A program made the position numbers and the translations under genes. Of a stretch of DNA of 64,000 bases, positions 21,684 to 33,328 are shown piece after piece; positions within the stretch are counted from its first letter, which is position 1; each line of letters opens with the position of its first letter. Origin of the DNA: Cololabis saira (taxonomy: Eukaryota; Chordata; Actinopteri; Beloniformes; Belonidae); contig NC_084592.1 in the NCBI RefSeq assembly GCF_033807715.1, positions 29,212,419 through 29,276,418 on the forward strand, given 5' to 3'. Under the pieces are notes generated by a model, which was given only the letters and a program-made list of their open reading frames with translations, had not been told where the DNA came from and did no database searches.

Positions 21684-22139
21684 TGTGGGAGCCAAAGTGT
21701 TATTTAGGTGCTTCTACTTGATTTTTGTTGGTTTATTAGTTAATGTTAAAATAAATAAATAGTTAATTTCATTGAATAAATAGATCATTAAAATAGGTAA
21801 AATGTTATTAAAATGTTAATTTAAGAGAGGTTAAGAAAGCTTGTTTTTGTAACTGCTTGAGATTTACTTTCATGTTACTGTCGCTTTAAGAGAGCAGAGC
21901 AGAAGGAGCAGAGGCTGTTGAGGTTTTGTTAGGATAGAGCCAAACAGTTTTCTTACCGTAGTGCTTTTTGTGTAGGAAAACTGTGGAATAGGATAACTCC
22001 TGTAACTAGATGCCGTGGAAATTAAGGAATAAATATACTTTTGATTCATCTTTTTACATCGGAGTCCTGTGGATGTTTTTTCCATGCTGTGAAAGCACAC
22101 GAGTCAAGTCTACTCTGGTTCAAAGCTTCAACTCCCACA
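21684..22139 (+). mobile_element. Solo LTR, TSD ATCGG
   Basis: 456 bp that begin TGTGGGAG and end CTCCCACA, so TG...CA with an 8-bp inverted end. Exact 5-bp duplication ATCGG (21679-21683, 22140-22144). An AATAAA at about 22028 fits an LTR poly(A) signal. No gag or pol lies beside it, so this is the product of LTR-LTR recombination of a Ty3-like or retroviral-like element. Superfamily not assigned. Confidence 0.92.
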
Positions 22140-22627
22140 ATCGGCAACGAGTTATGGCCGGGTTCTGAACTCCGTTCTTACGACGGGTGAAGGTGCAGGG
22201 TTGGAGGAGTTGTGCCAAGGCATCGTCACCCGTTACAAGAATGCTGGCCAAGCAGAACCTGAGGTCATAGATGTCGACCTGGACTGCTGCAGCCAGTCAG
22301 GTGTGTGAAATTGTTTATTAAATTAACATGTGTCACACACACACACACACACACTCTGTTAGAGCCATTTGGATTATATGTGTATTTGTATTTTTGTTAA
22401 ACTCCCACCACTTGGGGAAGTTGTGGTACTGGCAATTGGGCAGTGCCAGAGTTTACTTAATCAAGGTGTAATCACACACAGGTGTTGTGCAGTACATGCA
22501 TGATTCCTGTCTGTCCTTGGAGGGTTGAATTTTCAAACAGCTGGATCTCTCCCACTGAAAAGAACAAGTTGACTAGCCTGTTTGTTTTGTTGTGAAATTG
22601 ATTTCCTTTCATAGGAGGGTGGCCACA

Positions 22628-22709
22628 GTTGTCGTGGCCGAGTGGTTAAGGCGATGGACTAGAAATCCATTGGGGTCTCCCCGCGCAGGTTCGAATCCTG
22701 CCGACAACG
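22628..22709 (+). tRNA. tRNA-Ser(AGA), copy 5
   Basis: Identical 82-base sequence with complete internal promoter and TTTT downstream. It lies about 1.04 kb upstream of exon 1 of the most complete transposase copy. Confidence 0.95.
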
Positions 22710-23752
22710 CACTGGTGTTTTCTTATGAAATGGACTGAAAACTGGTGTTCGTTTGCAACTAGGCTACATGTTGTAGATTTAACACAGAATCATCCGTACC
22801 AAGAACAAATGTGGGATTTTAGGCAACACATAAATAACCAAACTCCTACTATTCTTACAATTCTGAAAAATTGATTCATTGCCGACATCATTTGGGCTCA
22901 TATGCAATCAAAGTCAGGTTTTTTTTCTGTGGTGAATGTAACAAAGTTTGCTTTATTTCAGTAGATATGCATTTAAAGAATATCTTTTAGGTCAAAATTA
23001 CAAATTGCATTACAAAATGCTAAGCTCCTTTGACAGATATTTTATTTTGCTGCAATGTGTTTAATAAAGATGTTATGTTTTATTTTTTGGAGGGGTGTGT
23101 GTACCTTTTAAAGTGCCTAACACTTGGAGGATGCAGTATAACCGAAAATTAACAGTGGATGAGGTCTTTTTAAGCTGTATTCTGGTGAGGAGAAATATTG
23201 AAACTGTATGTCCAATCAACAGAAAAAAGCTTTAGTATAGTATTAAAAACTGAGATGTGTTTTGCTTTTTTGGGGGCTTTACTGCCGTAAAACAACTTCA
23301 CTTAGAAGTTTTCCATTCTTCAAATGTGCATTTCAACCTCCTGTTTGTGCAAAATAATTCACACTGGACAGAAATATAAGCACACAAAACTTTTGAGGGC
23401 AACTAAAAGCTTAAAACCTTTGTTAGAAGATCCTTGTCTCCACAGTGGAAGCATCTGTATTTTGACCCGCTTTAACTGGGGTAAGTTGTTATTATGCTTA
23501 TAAAATAATCTTCTGTTTTAAATAATAGTAGAACAACATTAAACTGTTAAAAGTTCCTTTACCAGCAAGCACTTATAGCAACAGGTGTCATCGAGCACAA
23601 GGGGGAACTGTGGTCGATGTTGGTGAACTGTTCGTTCAGATGACCTTTCCGTGTAATAAATAAAATGTTAACATTTTCATATCAAATCTCAGTACGGAAA
23701 TGTGCCAAAACTGTTTGGTTTGTCGTAAAATTGACTTTTTTTCCCTGCACAG
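22710..23752. other. U5 non-coding flank between tRNA and exon 1
   Basis: Unit flank; no gene seen. Confidence 0.6.
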
Positions 23753-26700
23753 CGTCACCGTTGTTGTTACGAGGTCCGAAAATAGCCTTCAGTGCTCCTG
23801 TGGGTTCCATAAGGTAAGTGAAATTATTTAATCATGATGAGTCACTGTAGCATGTGTCTTTATTTATTGAACAATATCTGCACAATTCTGGAGAAAACTA
23901 GTAGTGTAAGATTCTCAATTGCATTTAGCACAGCCCTCTTTTTGTACTCCCCCCCACCTAGCCAGAAGAACTGTCATCAGGCGCTGGTTCCGGTGAGGCA
24001 GGAGAAGCTGAGACACAGGCAGGGCGACTCCAAGTCAGCACGGTGGTAGGGCGAGGAGACACAGAGGCAGGAGCATCGGTGGCAGGGCAGAGAATACAGT
24101 GCTTTAAGTGCAGCGAGCTTGTGGAGGGAGAAAGGTTCACAGAGCACCTCTCTGACTTTCATACGGAGAAGTGTGACACCTGTGGTGCCAAGGTTCAGGG
24201 TACTGTTGGGCTATTTAACCATATACAAGTGGCTCACTATGCAGCATTCCTCACACCATCAAAATCATCACCATCTCTGCTCCCTCTTACTACACCACAC
24301 CACAGGTCCATTTACAGCACCTGAAACAAACTGGAAAGGCTTTCTTCCTGAGCAATTCAGGAAGGTTATCCAGAAAGCGGATCAGGTATGGATCGCCAAA
24401 TCTCTTTATGAGCCTACAGGCCAGCTGAAAAAAAGGCTCAAGGCATGCTGGTTTCACACCCCACTGCAGCCCAAACCATCTCCCCCTCAGCCTGGGTGGT
24501 ACTACAGGCAGAGGATGTTCATCTGGGCACCAATGAGGATGTGGGGGATTCCACTGAAGTGCCCACAATGTTCTCGGAGAATGAACAGCTCTGGGATCTA
24601 TAGGAAGGTCAGGGAGGTGATAGACGTGGATAGCCGCTACTACCTAGTGGGAGGGGACTATCCACGTTGCAGCAAGTGCTCCCAGCCAGTCTGCCCATGG
24701 AGCCAGGAGATGCTCTCCCAGCTGGATGTGGGACACAGGAGCTTGTTCCCCGCCGTCCTCACGACACAGCTGGCTCTGGACAGGAAATGTATGACTTTCC
24801 TGAAGCCGAGGACCAACGGCAACAGTTCCTCCTACCTCCAGTCAGTGGTAGAGGAGGCACACAGCGAGGAGTGGGCACACCAAACGATCCGCTACCTCTC
24901 TGACTGTGAGCGCCATATGAAGATGGCTACCTTCGTCCCTTCAGCAGCTATCCATCCTCCACCACCCTTCAGGCCCCTTCCTCTTGCCCAGTGGTTTGAG
25001 ACAGTCCACTCCAACGACATCCTCAGCCATCTGGATGAGATGAAGGGAGTGATCACTTCTACCTATGGTAGAATTCTTAAAATGGATTCAACAAAGAAAG
25101 TAAGGGTTTCAACAGTAAAAAATATAGAAAATAGAACATGAATAAGTGCAACACAACAGGAAATGTGTATTGTTGTTTTACAGATCACCAAGAAGCTGGC
25201 TGGTGGGATCAAGGACAGTGCTGCCTGGATGACTAATATCGGCAACGAGTTATGGCCGGGTTCTGAACTCCGTTCTTACGACGGGTGAAGGTGCAGGGTT
25301 GGAGGAGTTGTGCCAAGGCATCGTCACCCGTTACAAGAATGCTGGCCAAGCAGAACCTGAGGTCATAGATGTCGACCTGGACTGCTGCAGCCAGTCAGGT
25401 GGGTGAAATTGTTTATTAAAATTAACATGTGTCTCACACACACACACTCTGTTAGAGCCATTTGTATTATATGTGTATTTATATTTTTGTTAAAATACTT
25501 GGGGAAGTTGTGGTACTGGCAATTGGCCAGCGCCAGAGTTTACTTAATCAAGGTGTAATCACACACAGGTGTTGTGGTCTATGTAATACTTAACGGTTGT
25601 TTTTCCACAGGTGTGTCTTCAGTGTGGACGCTCTTCCAACCATGGAAGTCTGCAGTCCGCTTGGACAGCTTTCATTTCATGAGGAGGTTCAACTGCAGAC
25701 TCACTACAGAGCACCACCCTCTGTATGGCACCTTTTGCTCAAAGCTTTCCTCTTGCATTTTTGAATGGGACAGGGAGGATGTGCAACACCTGAAGGAGGC
25801 CAAGAGAGCGGAGTGGAAGAGCAGCCACAGTGGACATGCTCCCACTGAGGACCAGCTCATGGCCAGCATCAGCCCTGGGGAACTCAAGAGGCACTGCAGG
25901 AGGAGGACGCGTGGAGTGGAGGAGAGTCGGCGCATGATTTCAGGGCTGCTGGAATCCTTGCGGGAGCTGACAGACACCTCAGGGCTGCGTCTGGTGAGCC
26001 AGAACAGCATGAGCCATGTGTGGGAGGTGCAGCAGAAGCATCTGGAGTGCCTCCAAGACCCTGCAGGTGTTCTAGTATACACAAAGGTGGGGACACTCCA
26101 GGAGGGCGGCAAAGAGCTGGACATCCTTAGGTGTGGTAGGGGGTCCTCCTCCCTGGAGAGTTTCCACCGACACCAGTGTGCTTTCATTCCAGGTACATTC
26201 ACATCAAGACAAATATCTTTTTTAAATATTATTTTCTATGTTATGACAATGTGTTGTAATTATTCAAAATAATACAATTACCACTGTCGGGTATTCATAT
26301 ATTTTCACTTTACAATAATGGTTGACTGAACAGAGGATTTTGTTTCTTAGGCTGGCGGTGCAATGCATTGCATACGCAAATGTACATGCTGGAGGAGCAT
26401 CAAGGTGGAACATGGGCAGGGCCAAGGAGGCAGCAGCTGTGGAGGGAGCATCAACCCTCAGGACCTTCCATGTCTCACCTCAACAGCATGAGACAGCAGG
26501 TCCTCGTCATGCTTTGGTTCAGGAGTTCACCCCACCCGGAAAACCTACTGGTAAGAGATACTACACCCAATTTTATTATTATTTTATTTGGGTGTATTTA
26601 GTATTACACCCAAGCTCTTCATTTTCATAGGCATCCTCCTACTCGGAGGACATGCCTTTCTCGGGTTCAAAGATTGTTCTATACATGTAGGAGATGGATG

Positions 26701-27951
26701 AGTGTATGTATGTCCTTTACTCATCTTTGTGTTCATACTGGTTACAGGGGAGCGCATTGCTGTGGAGTATTTATTGGCCCATACCAACAGAGGTGACCTG
26801 CTTGCTCCACAGCAGATGCCTGAAATCCCCTCGCAGGTGCTTGAGGAGGATGAGGATGAGTCAGAAGCCCCTGTGTGCATGCCAGGTGATCTCGGGCCTG
26901 GTGATCCCTGGGATGAGGGTGAGCCTGACGCTACTCTCTGCCTGGTGATCCCGATCCTCCGAGTGCTGTGGAAGACCAGGTGCTGTTGGAGGGTGACACT
27001 GAACCTGTACCCCTTGTCACAGAGGTCAGTAACACCTTCTGGATCACCTTAATGAAAACCATAATTAACTGAAGTCAATCAGTTTACATTTTATAAGATA
27101 AATAAAAGTCAGCATTGCTCACATAATTAGATACAAGAGTGTACATTTGCTTGTTATTTTACTCACTTATCAGACCAGCCAATGTGACTCCAGAGATGTT
27201 GTGGGATGGGAGGCAGTGGATGCCCTGGCAGCCTACATACTTGGCTTGAACCGGACAATCACAGCCTTATCAGCCGAGGAGCTCTCCATGCCATGGACAA
27301 GGCACCTTCAAGGGACAAAATACTAATTATTGTATACAGTATAATTAAACAAACATTCCACAGAATGAATGAAGCATATGGATGTTTCTTTCACTGTTTA
27401 GCTTCACCCAGAAGGCAAAGAAGGACCGTAGAGAGCACCCAGGAAGACCAGTGGCTCTGTTCCTGGACAGCAGGTGGCAGAGAGGTGCTGGACCACCATT
27501 TGCTATCATTTAGACTCAATACAAATCAATGAATAAGAACACAGCACACAGTCATTGTGAAAAGCATTCAAGTGCAAGTTATTTTATTGCAATCCCTGTT
27601 GACATTGTCACCTGGTTCTTCATGACTTTACAGCCTTGTTCAGAGTGTGTTATTTGGTTTACCTTTCCCACACAGTCAAGACAGTATATAAAGATTTAAC
27701 CAGTCCTGGGCTATACATGCCCCCTCTGGCCAGCCAGGGCACCAGATGGGGTGGGGAGGATCTGGCCGGAATAACGTGATCCTTCCACGCGCTACGTCCG
27801 GCCAGAGAAGCCCTACCCTGTCTGGTGAAAAGAAGCGGCTGCTCACTCCTCAGGTTAAGGAGGAGACCTGAGCTCAGTGCAGGGCCTCCCGGGGTTGGTA
27901 GAGGATGGCAATGCCCAGGACTGACTTAGGTAGGAGCACTGGGTGATACAA

Positions 27952-27982
<31 letters not shown>

Positions 27983-28442
27983 TAAAAAGATTTAACCTCA
28001 AGAAAAACCTCCACCTGTGTGCTTGTTAGAAAATATATAACATTAGGGGTGGCTGATGTATAAAATGTTCGTCTTTTAGGCTGCTCAGGAAGGGCAGGGA
28101 CATGCTGCTTCAAGGCACTGTACTACCTGCACAGCTGCACCTGGCCAAGGAGTCACTCCCTGCAGTGAACGCGGTTCCAGATGCTTCCCCCGGCCGCGCA
28201 CTCTGCTGGCAAACAGGCCTGTTTTATATCCCCCATTTCCACCTACCGCGTTCCCTGCACTGTTCCAGCACCCTCCTCCGCCGCCTCCAGTCCAGCAGCA
28301 GCAGCCTCCAGTCCAGCAGCCTCCTGCATTCCAGCAAGCTGCAGACTGCCTTCCTCCTCAGCCAAGGCAACGTGCCTGGAGACTGCATAAAGCTGCCCAG
28401 GAAGATGCAGAGCTAGTGGCGAACCACCAAGGAAAAGGCTAG
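23753..28442 (+). pseudogene. Zinc-finger transposase-like gene, most complete copy (about nine exons)
   Basis: Exons inferred from frame and GT/AG signals: 23753-23813, 23962-25099, 25184-25398, 25611-26192, 26351-26550, 26748-27024, 27174-about 27330, 27402-about 27530, 28080-28442. Domain order: CSCGFHK, CFKC and a C2H2 finger, W-rich block, CPQC and CSKC knuckles, KMDSTKK, VDLDCC, then VRLDSFHFMRRF, FEWDREDVQHLKEAKRAEW, ESFHRHQCAFIPG, an acidic stretch LEEDEDESE, GWEAVDALAAYILGLNR and a Pro/Gln-rich end stopping at 28440. This looks like an RNase-H-fold DDE/D transposase of the multi-copy fish DUF6729-like kind. Frameshifts occur at about 24290, about 25246, about 26395 and about 26945, so it is not functional as read. 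The 24119-25141 frame is open in exon 2. Confidence 0.78.
27540..28079. other. Intron-like stretch with a dispersed repeat and (GTAT)n
   Basis: 27720-27900 contains 'ggccggaataacgtgatcc' and 'gtgaaaagaagcggctg' words that I recognise as fish dispersed repeat sequence, class uncertain. A (GTAT)n run lies at about 27953-27982. No gene. Confidence 0.45.
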
Positions 28443-28774
28443 CAAAGGAGCAGCAAGCAGGTATAGCATGCTGCTCCTTTCGGCTCTGCCTTACCAGTTC
28501 AGCATCTCAGCAATCAAGTCCAGCTGAGTATAATTACCTCCCGAGTCTCACGGCAGCAACAGCAAATGTCAGGTGAGGCTAATCGGTCTGTAATGGGTCT
28601 CCATGGCAACAGACACACACCAAACCCCAAGTCCACTACACTACTTTGGGATAGCCGGCCGTCTTGTTTCGTTTATTTATTTGAATGATTGATAATGTTT
28701 GTAGTTTAATGAAACCTTTATTTATTTAAATGATTGATAATATTTTTAGCTTAATGAAACGTTTATTTATTTTA
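28443..28774. other. Non-coding stretch after the transposase gene
   Basis: Includes two tandem copies of about 52 bases ('aatgattgataat...ttaatgaaac', 28684 and 28729). A third diverged copy lies beyond the LINE tail at 28920. These may be 3' UTR sequence. No gene. Confidence 0.5.
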
Positions 28775-28919
28775 ATTATTTTACCTTTTCTCATCATTTT
28801 ATTTCATTTTGTTATTTACTGTCTAATTATTTCTTGCCGCTTTTAATGTTGATGTAAAACACTTTGAATAACCCTGTGTTGAATTGTGCTATATAAATAA
28901 ATTTGCCTTGCCTTGCCTT
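28775..28919 (+). mobile_element. LINE 3' end with (CCTTG)n tail
   Basis: AT-rich sequence ending 'gtgctatataaataaa', then 'tttgccttgccttgccttg', the standard end of fish L2-type LINEs. It lies between copies of the same short repeat, so the insertion is very 5'-truncated. Confidence 0.75.
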
Positions 28920-29098
28920 GAATGATTAATATTTGTAGCTTAATAAAACGATTTAGGAAACTATCTGTGGACTTTGATTCTTTGAAACAATTACTGTTTG
29001 TTTCTGATCTCCCGTTGCTAAGTCGTATCTCTGGTCCGTCCTAGTTACTGGAGAAGTAAACACTGTGTCCATTACAAGTGTACAAGTTAATTAATTAA

Positions 29099-29600
29099 AT
29101 GTACCGAAAGGGCGGAAGATTAAATCCCCAATTTTTTGTCACACGGTTTTACATTCGGCTATTCATAGCATTGCTTTTTGGAGTGTTACTCAAATTTCCA
29201 AACTTTAAATCCGCCCCTCCTACATCACGGGCCTGTTCGGACCTTGCTTGAAACTATTTGATCTCGTTAGGACTTGTTCGGATGTGTTAGGACCTCAGAG
29301 GCAGTCCAGACTCCAGAAACTGCAGGTAACCACGACCACGGTGAGAAAACTTTGTGGTGAAAGCGCCCAGTTTACCAGAAAGTTTAAATAAAGGTTAAAA
29401 AAACGTACCGAAAGGGCGGAAAATTAAATCAAATATCACATTCAAGCGATAGTCACGTCATCTCCTACATCACGTGACCCGTTCGGAGTTGTTCGGATCT
29501 TGCTTGAAACTCGGGTCTCGTTAGGAATGTGTTCGGACCTGGTTCGGATGTGTTAGGACCTCAGAGTCAGTCCAGAAACTGCAGGTAACCATGACAACCC
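29099..29600 (+). repeat. Direct repeat pair, period about 300 bp
   Basis: Two copies (about 29099-29340 and 29403-29600) share 'gtaccgaaagggcgga', 'cgttaggacttgttcgg'-like and 'cagaaactgcaggtaacca' words. The second copy carries a small internal duplication of 'gttcggacctggttcgg'. Possibly promoter or first-exon copies of the older transposase paralogue, but I cannot show that. Confidence 0.75.
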
Positions 29601-29609
29601 CATGACGAG

Positions 29610-30260
29610 CAAAATGAAGCAAAATGAATAGGCTGGACCTGAGGGCTGCAGAGAATGTTGATATTAAAAAAAAAAAAAAAAAAAAAAGGCTAAAGACCCA
29701 CTTTTTTAGTCTTGCTTTTAATTAATAGCATTTTATCTCCTCTTAAAGTACTATTTCAGTTTCATATAAACATTTGAATTTAATTTTATTTATTTATTAA
29801 ATTTTATTCTAATTATTATTTTACATTTCTTACCATGTTATAATTTTATGGTAGATTGTTTTAGTTCTTAATTTCCAGTGTCTCCTCAGTGGGAGCTCTG
29901 CATCAGGGGCATCAGCTGCTCTGGCTGCGATGGACCTACATGGGGGTCCACCATGCCCTGGTGCTGCGGGGGACTTGGTTTTTTCTTGAATAATAATAAT
30001 ACACTTTATTTATTGACACCTTTCTGAAGGTCAGGTGGAGGTGAGTTCCAGAGCTGGGAGTAGAGCTAAAGCTCAGAAATTACGAATACTGGGAAACCAG
30101 ATTCATACTTGGCAGGTGTGATGTCCCTGTATGCTCAGAGGAAATACACATATTCAACAGGCCGGAGGCTTAGAGCCAGGAGATGGAGGTCGACGGAGGA
30201 CTGTTGCTTGTCCTCTGACTCCCCAGGATGGCCTTAATATTCATATTTGAAAAAAAAGGA
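29610..30260 (+). repeat. L2 LINE 3' fragment, second copy, with poly(A) expansion
   Basis: Starts in the C-terminal end of an L2 ORF2 (CRECVD-like frame), with a run of 23 A at 29666-29688 where the parental frame has lysine codons. Matches 1-600. Between 29988 and 30185 it carries about 200 bases not present in the first copy. Confidence 0.7.
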
Positions 30261-30966
30261 TTCCCTGCAAGTGAGGATATTTTGAGTTAAGCAGTGACAT
30301 TGAGTCTGTGATGTAATGCAAATACAGTTAGAAATAGTTTCCTGTCAGCTGTACTTCATTGTTTTCAGTGTTTAGGGGTGTGAGTACATACTCATTTGGA
30401 TGAGTTTTCTCATGCTTAAGGGAGAACTACTGTAAATGTAAAGCCAGTTTCATTTTCCTCAGCCAGTTCAGGCCAGCTGAGTGCCCCATAGGCCAGTCCA
30501 GCAGCAAGAGCAGCTCCGTATCCTCAGGCCAGCACAAGGGTAGGAGCTGGAGAAGCTCCAGATCCACAGGCCAGTACAACTGCAGCTGCTAGAGAAGCTA
30601 CAGGCTCACAGGCCAGTGCTTGCACTTGCAGGTCAGAAAACTTGAGCTCTGTCCAAGAAAAAGCGAGGGAAAGTCTCTCACATGCCGCTGTGCAGTTGGG
30701 AAGGTGATGAGTGAGGACCACATGCAGAACCTGTCCGACTACCACCTCCTGAAGCAATGTGAGAATATACTCACCCTTTAAGCTGCCAACAGACCTCCTA
30801 GATGTTCCTGCTCGACCACTCCAACAGTGCAAGAGACAACGTCACTACCACAACACCACAACGGCCCACCGGCTGTTCCTGTTCCTGCTCCGGCCCCTTT
30901 CCAAACCAAAGAGACAACACAGACACCACAATGACAGCCACTCACTCTGCAGCCTCCTAGAGAGAG
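30261..30966. other. Flank with a 'ggccag' minisatellite-like stretch
   Basis: 30261-30345 matches U1 upstream flank. From 30345 to about 31235 the sequence is absent from U1. 30465-30640 shows repeated 'aggccagYncaa' words spaced 40-60 bases, likely a decayed low-complexity exon of the older transposase paralogue. No intact frame. Confidence 0.5.
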
Positions 30967-30973
30967 GTGGGGG

Positions 30974-31110
30974 AGTTTTCTGCCGGAGTAGTTCACAAAA
31001 CCCTAAAACGGGTTGACCAGGACTGGATCCCTCAAATTCTTTATGACAGCACAGGACAGCTGAGACAAAACCTGTCTCAGAACTGGTTTCATCCACCTCA
31101 CCTCACCACG
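30974..31110 (+). pseudogene. Fragment of an older transposase paralogue (exon 2 block)
   Basis: The frame reads KTLKRVDQDWIPQILYDSTG followed by QL and QNWFHPPHL. It aligns with the U5 residues KVIQKADQVWIAKSLYEPTG followed by QL and ACWFHPPL. About 60% identity over this block shows common descent, but it is far more diverged than U1-U5 are from each other. No downstream zinc-knuckle region follows. Confidence 0.75.
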
Positions 31111-31234
31111 CACTTAAGTATTTCAATTTTTCATGTTCCTGTGGGCTCCAGTGCGGACAAACAAAAAAATGAATATATATATATATATATATTTTGAAGA
31201 TCTCAATGAAAACAATGTTACTTTGTCAGGGCAC

Positions 31235-32155
31235 TCCTCTAAAATGCAATATAAAAATGCACCACTCTGGGATTCACACTAAAATAAGAGCGGTAATCGA
31301 CCCTGACTCCAAATAATACTTGGTTAGTGGAGATTATCCAAGGTGCAGTACATGCATGATTCCTGTCTGTCCTTGGAGGGTTGAATTTTCAAACAGCTGG
31401 ATCTCTCCCACTGGAAAAAAAAAGGTGACTAGCCCGTTTGCTTTGTTGTGAAATTGATTTCCTTTCACGGTAGGGTGGCCACAGTTGTCGTGGCCGAGTG
31501 GTTAAGGCGATGGACTAGAAATCCATTGGGGTCTCCCCGCGCAGGTTCGAATCCTGCCGACAACGCACTGGTGTTTTCTTATGAAATGCACTGAAAACTA
31601 TGTCATAGATTTAACACAGAATCATCCGTACCAAGAACAAATGTGGGATTTTAGGCAACACATAACAAATAACCAAACTCCTACTATTCTTACAATGTGG
31701 AAAAATTGATTAATTGAAGTAATTTGGACTCATATGCAATCAAAGTCAGGTTTTTTTTCTGTGGTGAATGTAACAAAGTAGCTTTATTTCAGAGGATTTG
31801 CATTTAAAGAATATCTTTTAGGGCAAAATTACAAATTGCATTGCAAAATGCTAAGCTCCTTTGGCAGGTATTTTATTTTGCTGCATTGTGTTTAATAAAG
31901 ATGATATGTTTTATTTTTTGGAGGGGTGTGTGTACCTTTTAAAGTGCCTAACACTTGGAGGATGCAGTATAACCGTAAATGAACAGTGGATGAGGTCTTT
32001 TTAAGCTGTATTCTGGTCAGGAGAAATATTGAAACTGTATTGAAAAAAGCTTTAGTAGAGTATTAACAACTGAGGTGTGGTTTGCTTTTTTGGGGGCTTG
32101 ACTGCAGTAATTCAACTTCAACTTCACCTAGAGGTTTTCCATTCTTCAAATAAAC
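31235..32155 (+). repeat. Partial unit U6 (tRNA and flank only)
   Basis: The leader (31235-31483), tRNA and about 590 bases of downstream flank match the units. The flank is interrupted by a LINE, resumes at 34101-34165 ('gtgcatttcgacctcctgtt') and then diverges. It lacks transposase exons 1-3. The flank differs from U1-U5 by several small deletions, so it is an older split. Confidence 0.8.
31484..31565 (+). tRNA. tRNA-Ser(AGA), copy 6
   Basis: 82 bases identical to copies 2-5 although its flanks are clearly more diverged. Intact A and B boxes, AGA anticodon and class II variable arm. A TTTT terminator follows. Confidence 0.95.
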
Positions 32156-32250
32156 AAATCAACTGATCGTTAATATATCAAAAACAAAGTGTATACTGTT
32201 TGGTTCTAGCTATAGATTATCTGATAATCCTAAAATAAGTATAATTAAAG

Positions 32251-33260
<1,010 letters not shown>

Positions 33261-33328
33261 AAATAGAAAGTCAAACAATTCAGCAAGTAAAAAGTGTTAA
33301 GCTTCTTGGACTTTGGCTTGATAGTACA

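Larger units (their letters stand above)
19928..22300 (+). pseudogene. Transposase-like gene, U4 copy (exons 1-3, disrupted)
   Basis: Exon 1 (19928-19984) lacks one GTT codon and is followed by the hAT MITE. Exon 2 is 20366-21537. Exon 3 (21625-22300) is split by a solo LTR at 21684-22139. Frame breaks include CAG to TAG at about 20821 (AD*) and at about 20861 (TG*L). The zinc knuckles and KMDSTKK are otherwise kept. The exon 3 donor reads GTGTGTG rather than GTGGGTG. Confidence 0.82.
14393..22489 (+). repeat. Tandem unit U4 (8.1 kb, carries a nested transposon block and a solo LTR)
   Basis: The unit begins with the usual leader, is interrupted at 14480-18749 by a nest of DNA transposons, then continues with tRNA-Ser, flank, exons 1-3 and a CA repeat. 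It also carries the exon 1 hAT MITE (as U1) and a solo LTR in exon 3. Without insertions it would be about 3.1 kb. Confidence 0.85.
22490..25576 (+). repeat. Tandem unit U5 (last unit, joined to the gene's remaining exons)
   Basis: tRNA-Ser, flank, exons 1-3 and a short CA repeat. At 25574-25576 the sequence continues into unique intron and exon 4 instead of another unit leader. This position defines the right breakpoint of the duplication. Confidence 0.88.

Noticed and set aside
25574..26272. 232-codon frame as an independent gene
   Set aside because: It is exon 4 of the transposase-like gene; acceptor at 25610 and donor at 26193 are clear, and the N-terminal residues before the acceptor are intronic.
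27206..27532. 108-codon frame
   Set aside because: It crosses the end of exon 7, an intron and exon 8 of the transposase pseudogene and has no motif of its own.
29099..29600. CRISPR-like array
   Set aside because: Only two long copies and a eukaryotic context; no short regular repeats or spacers.
913..31565. tRNA-derived SINEs
   Set aside because: The tRNA bodies are complete with mature ends and lack a SINE body or A/T tail directly after; copies are explained by the segmental array.
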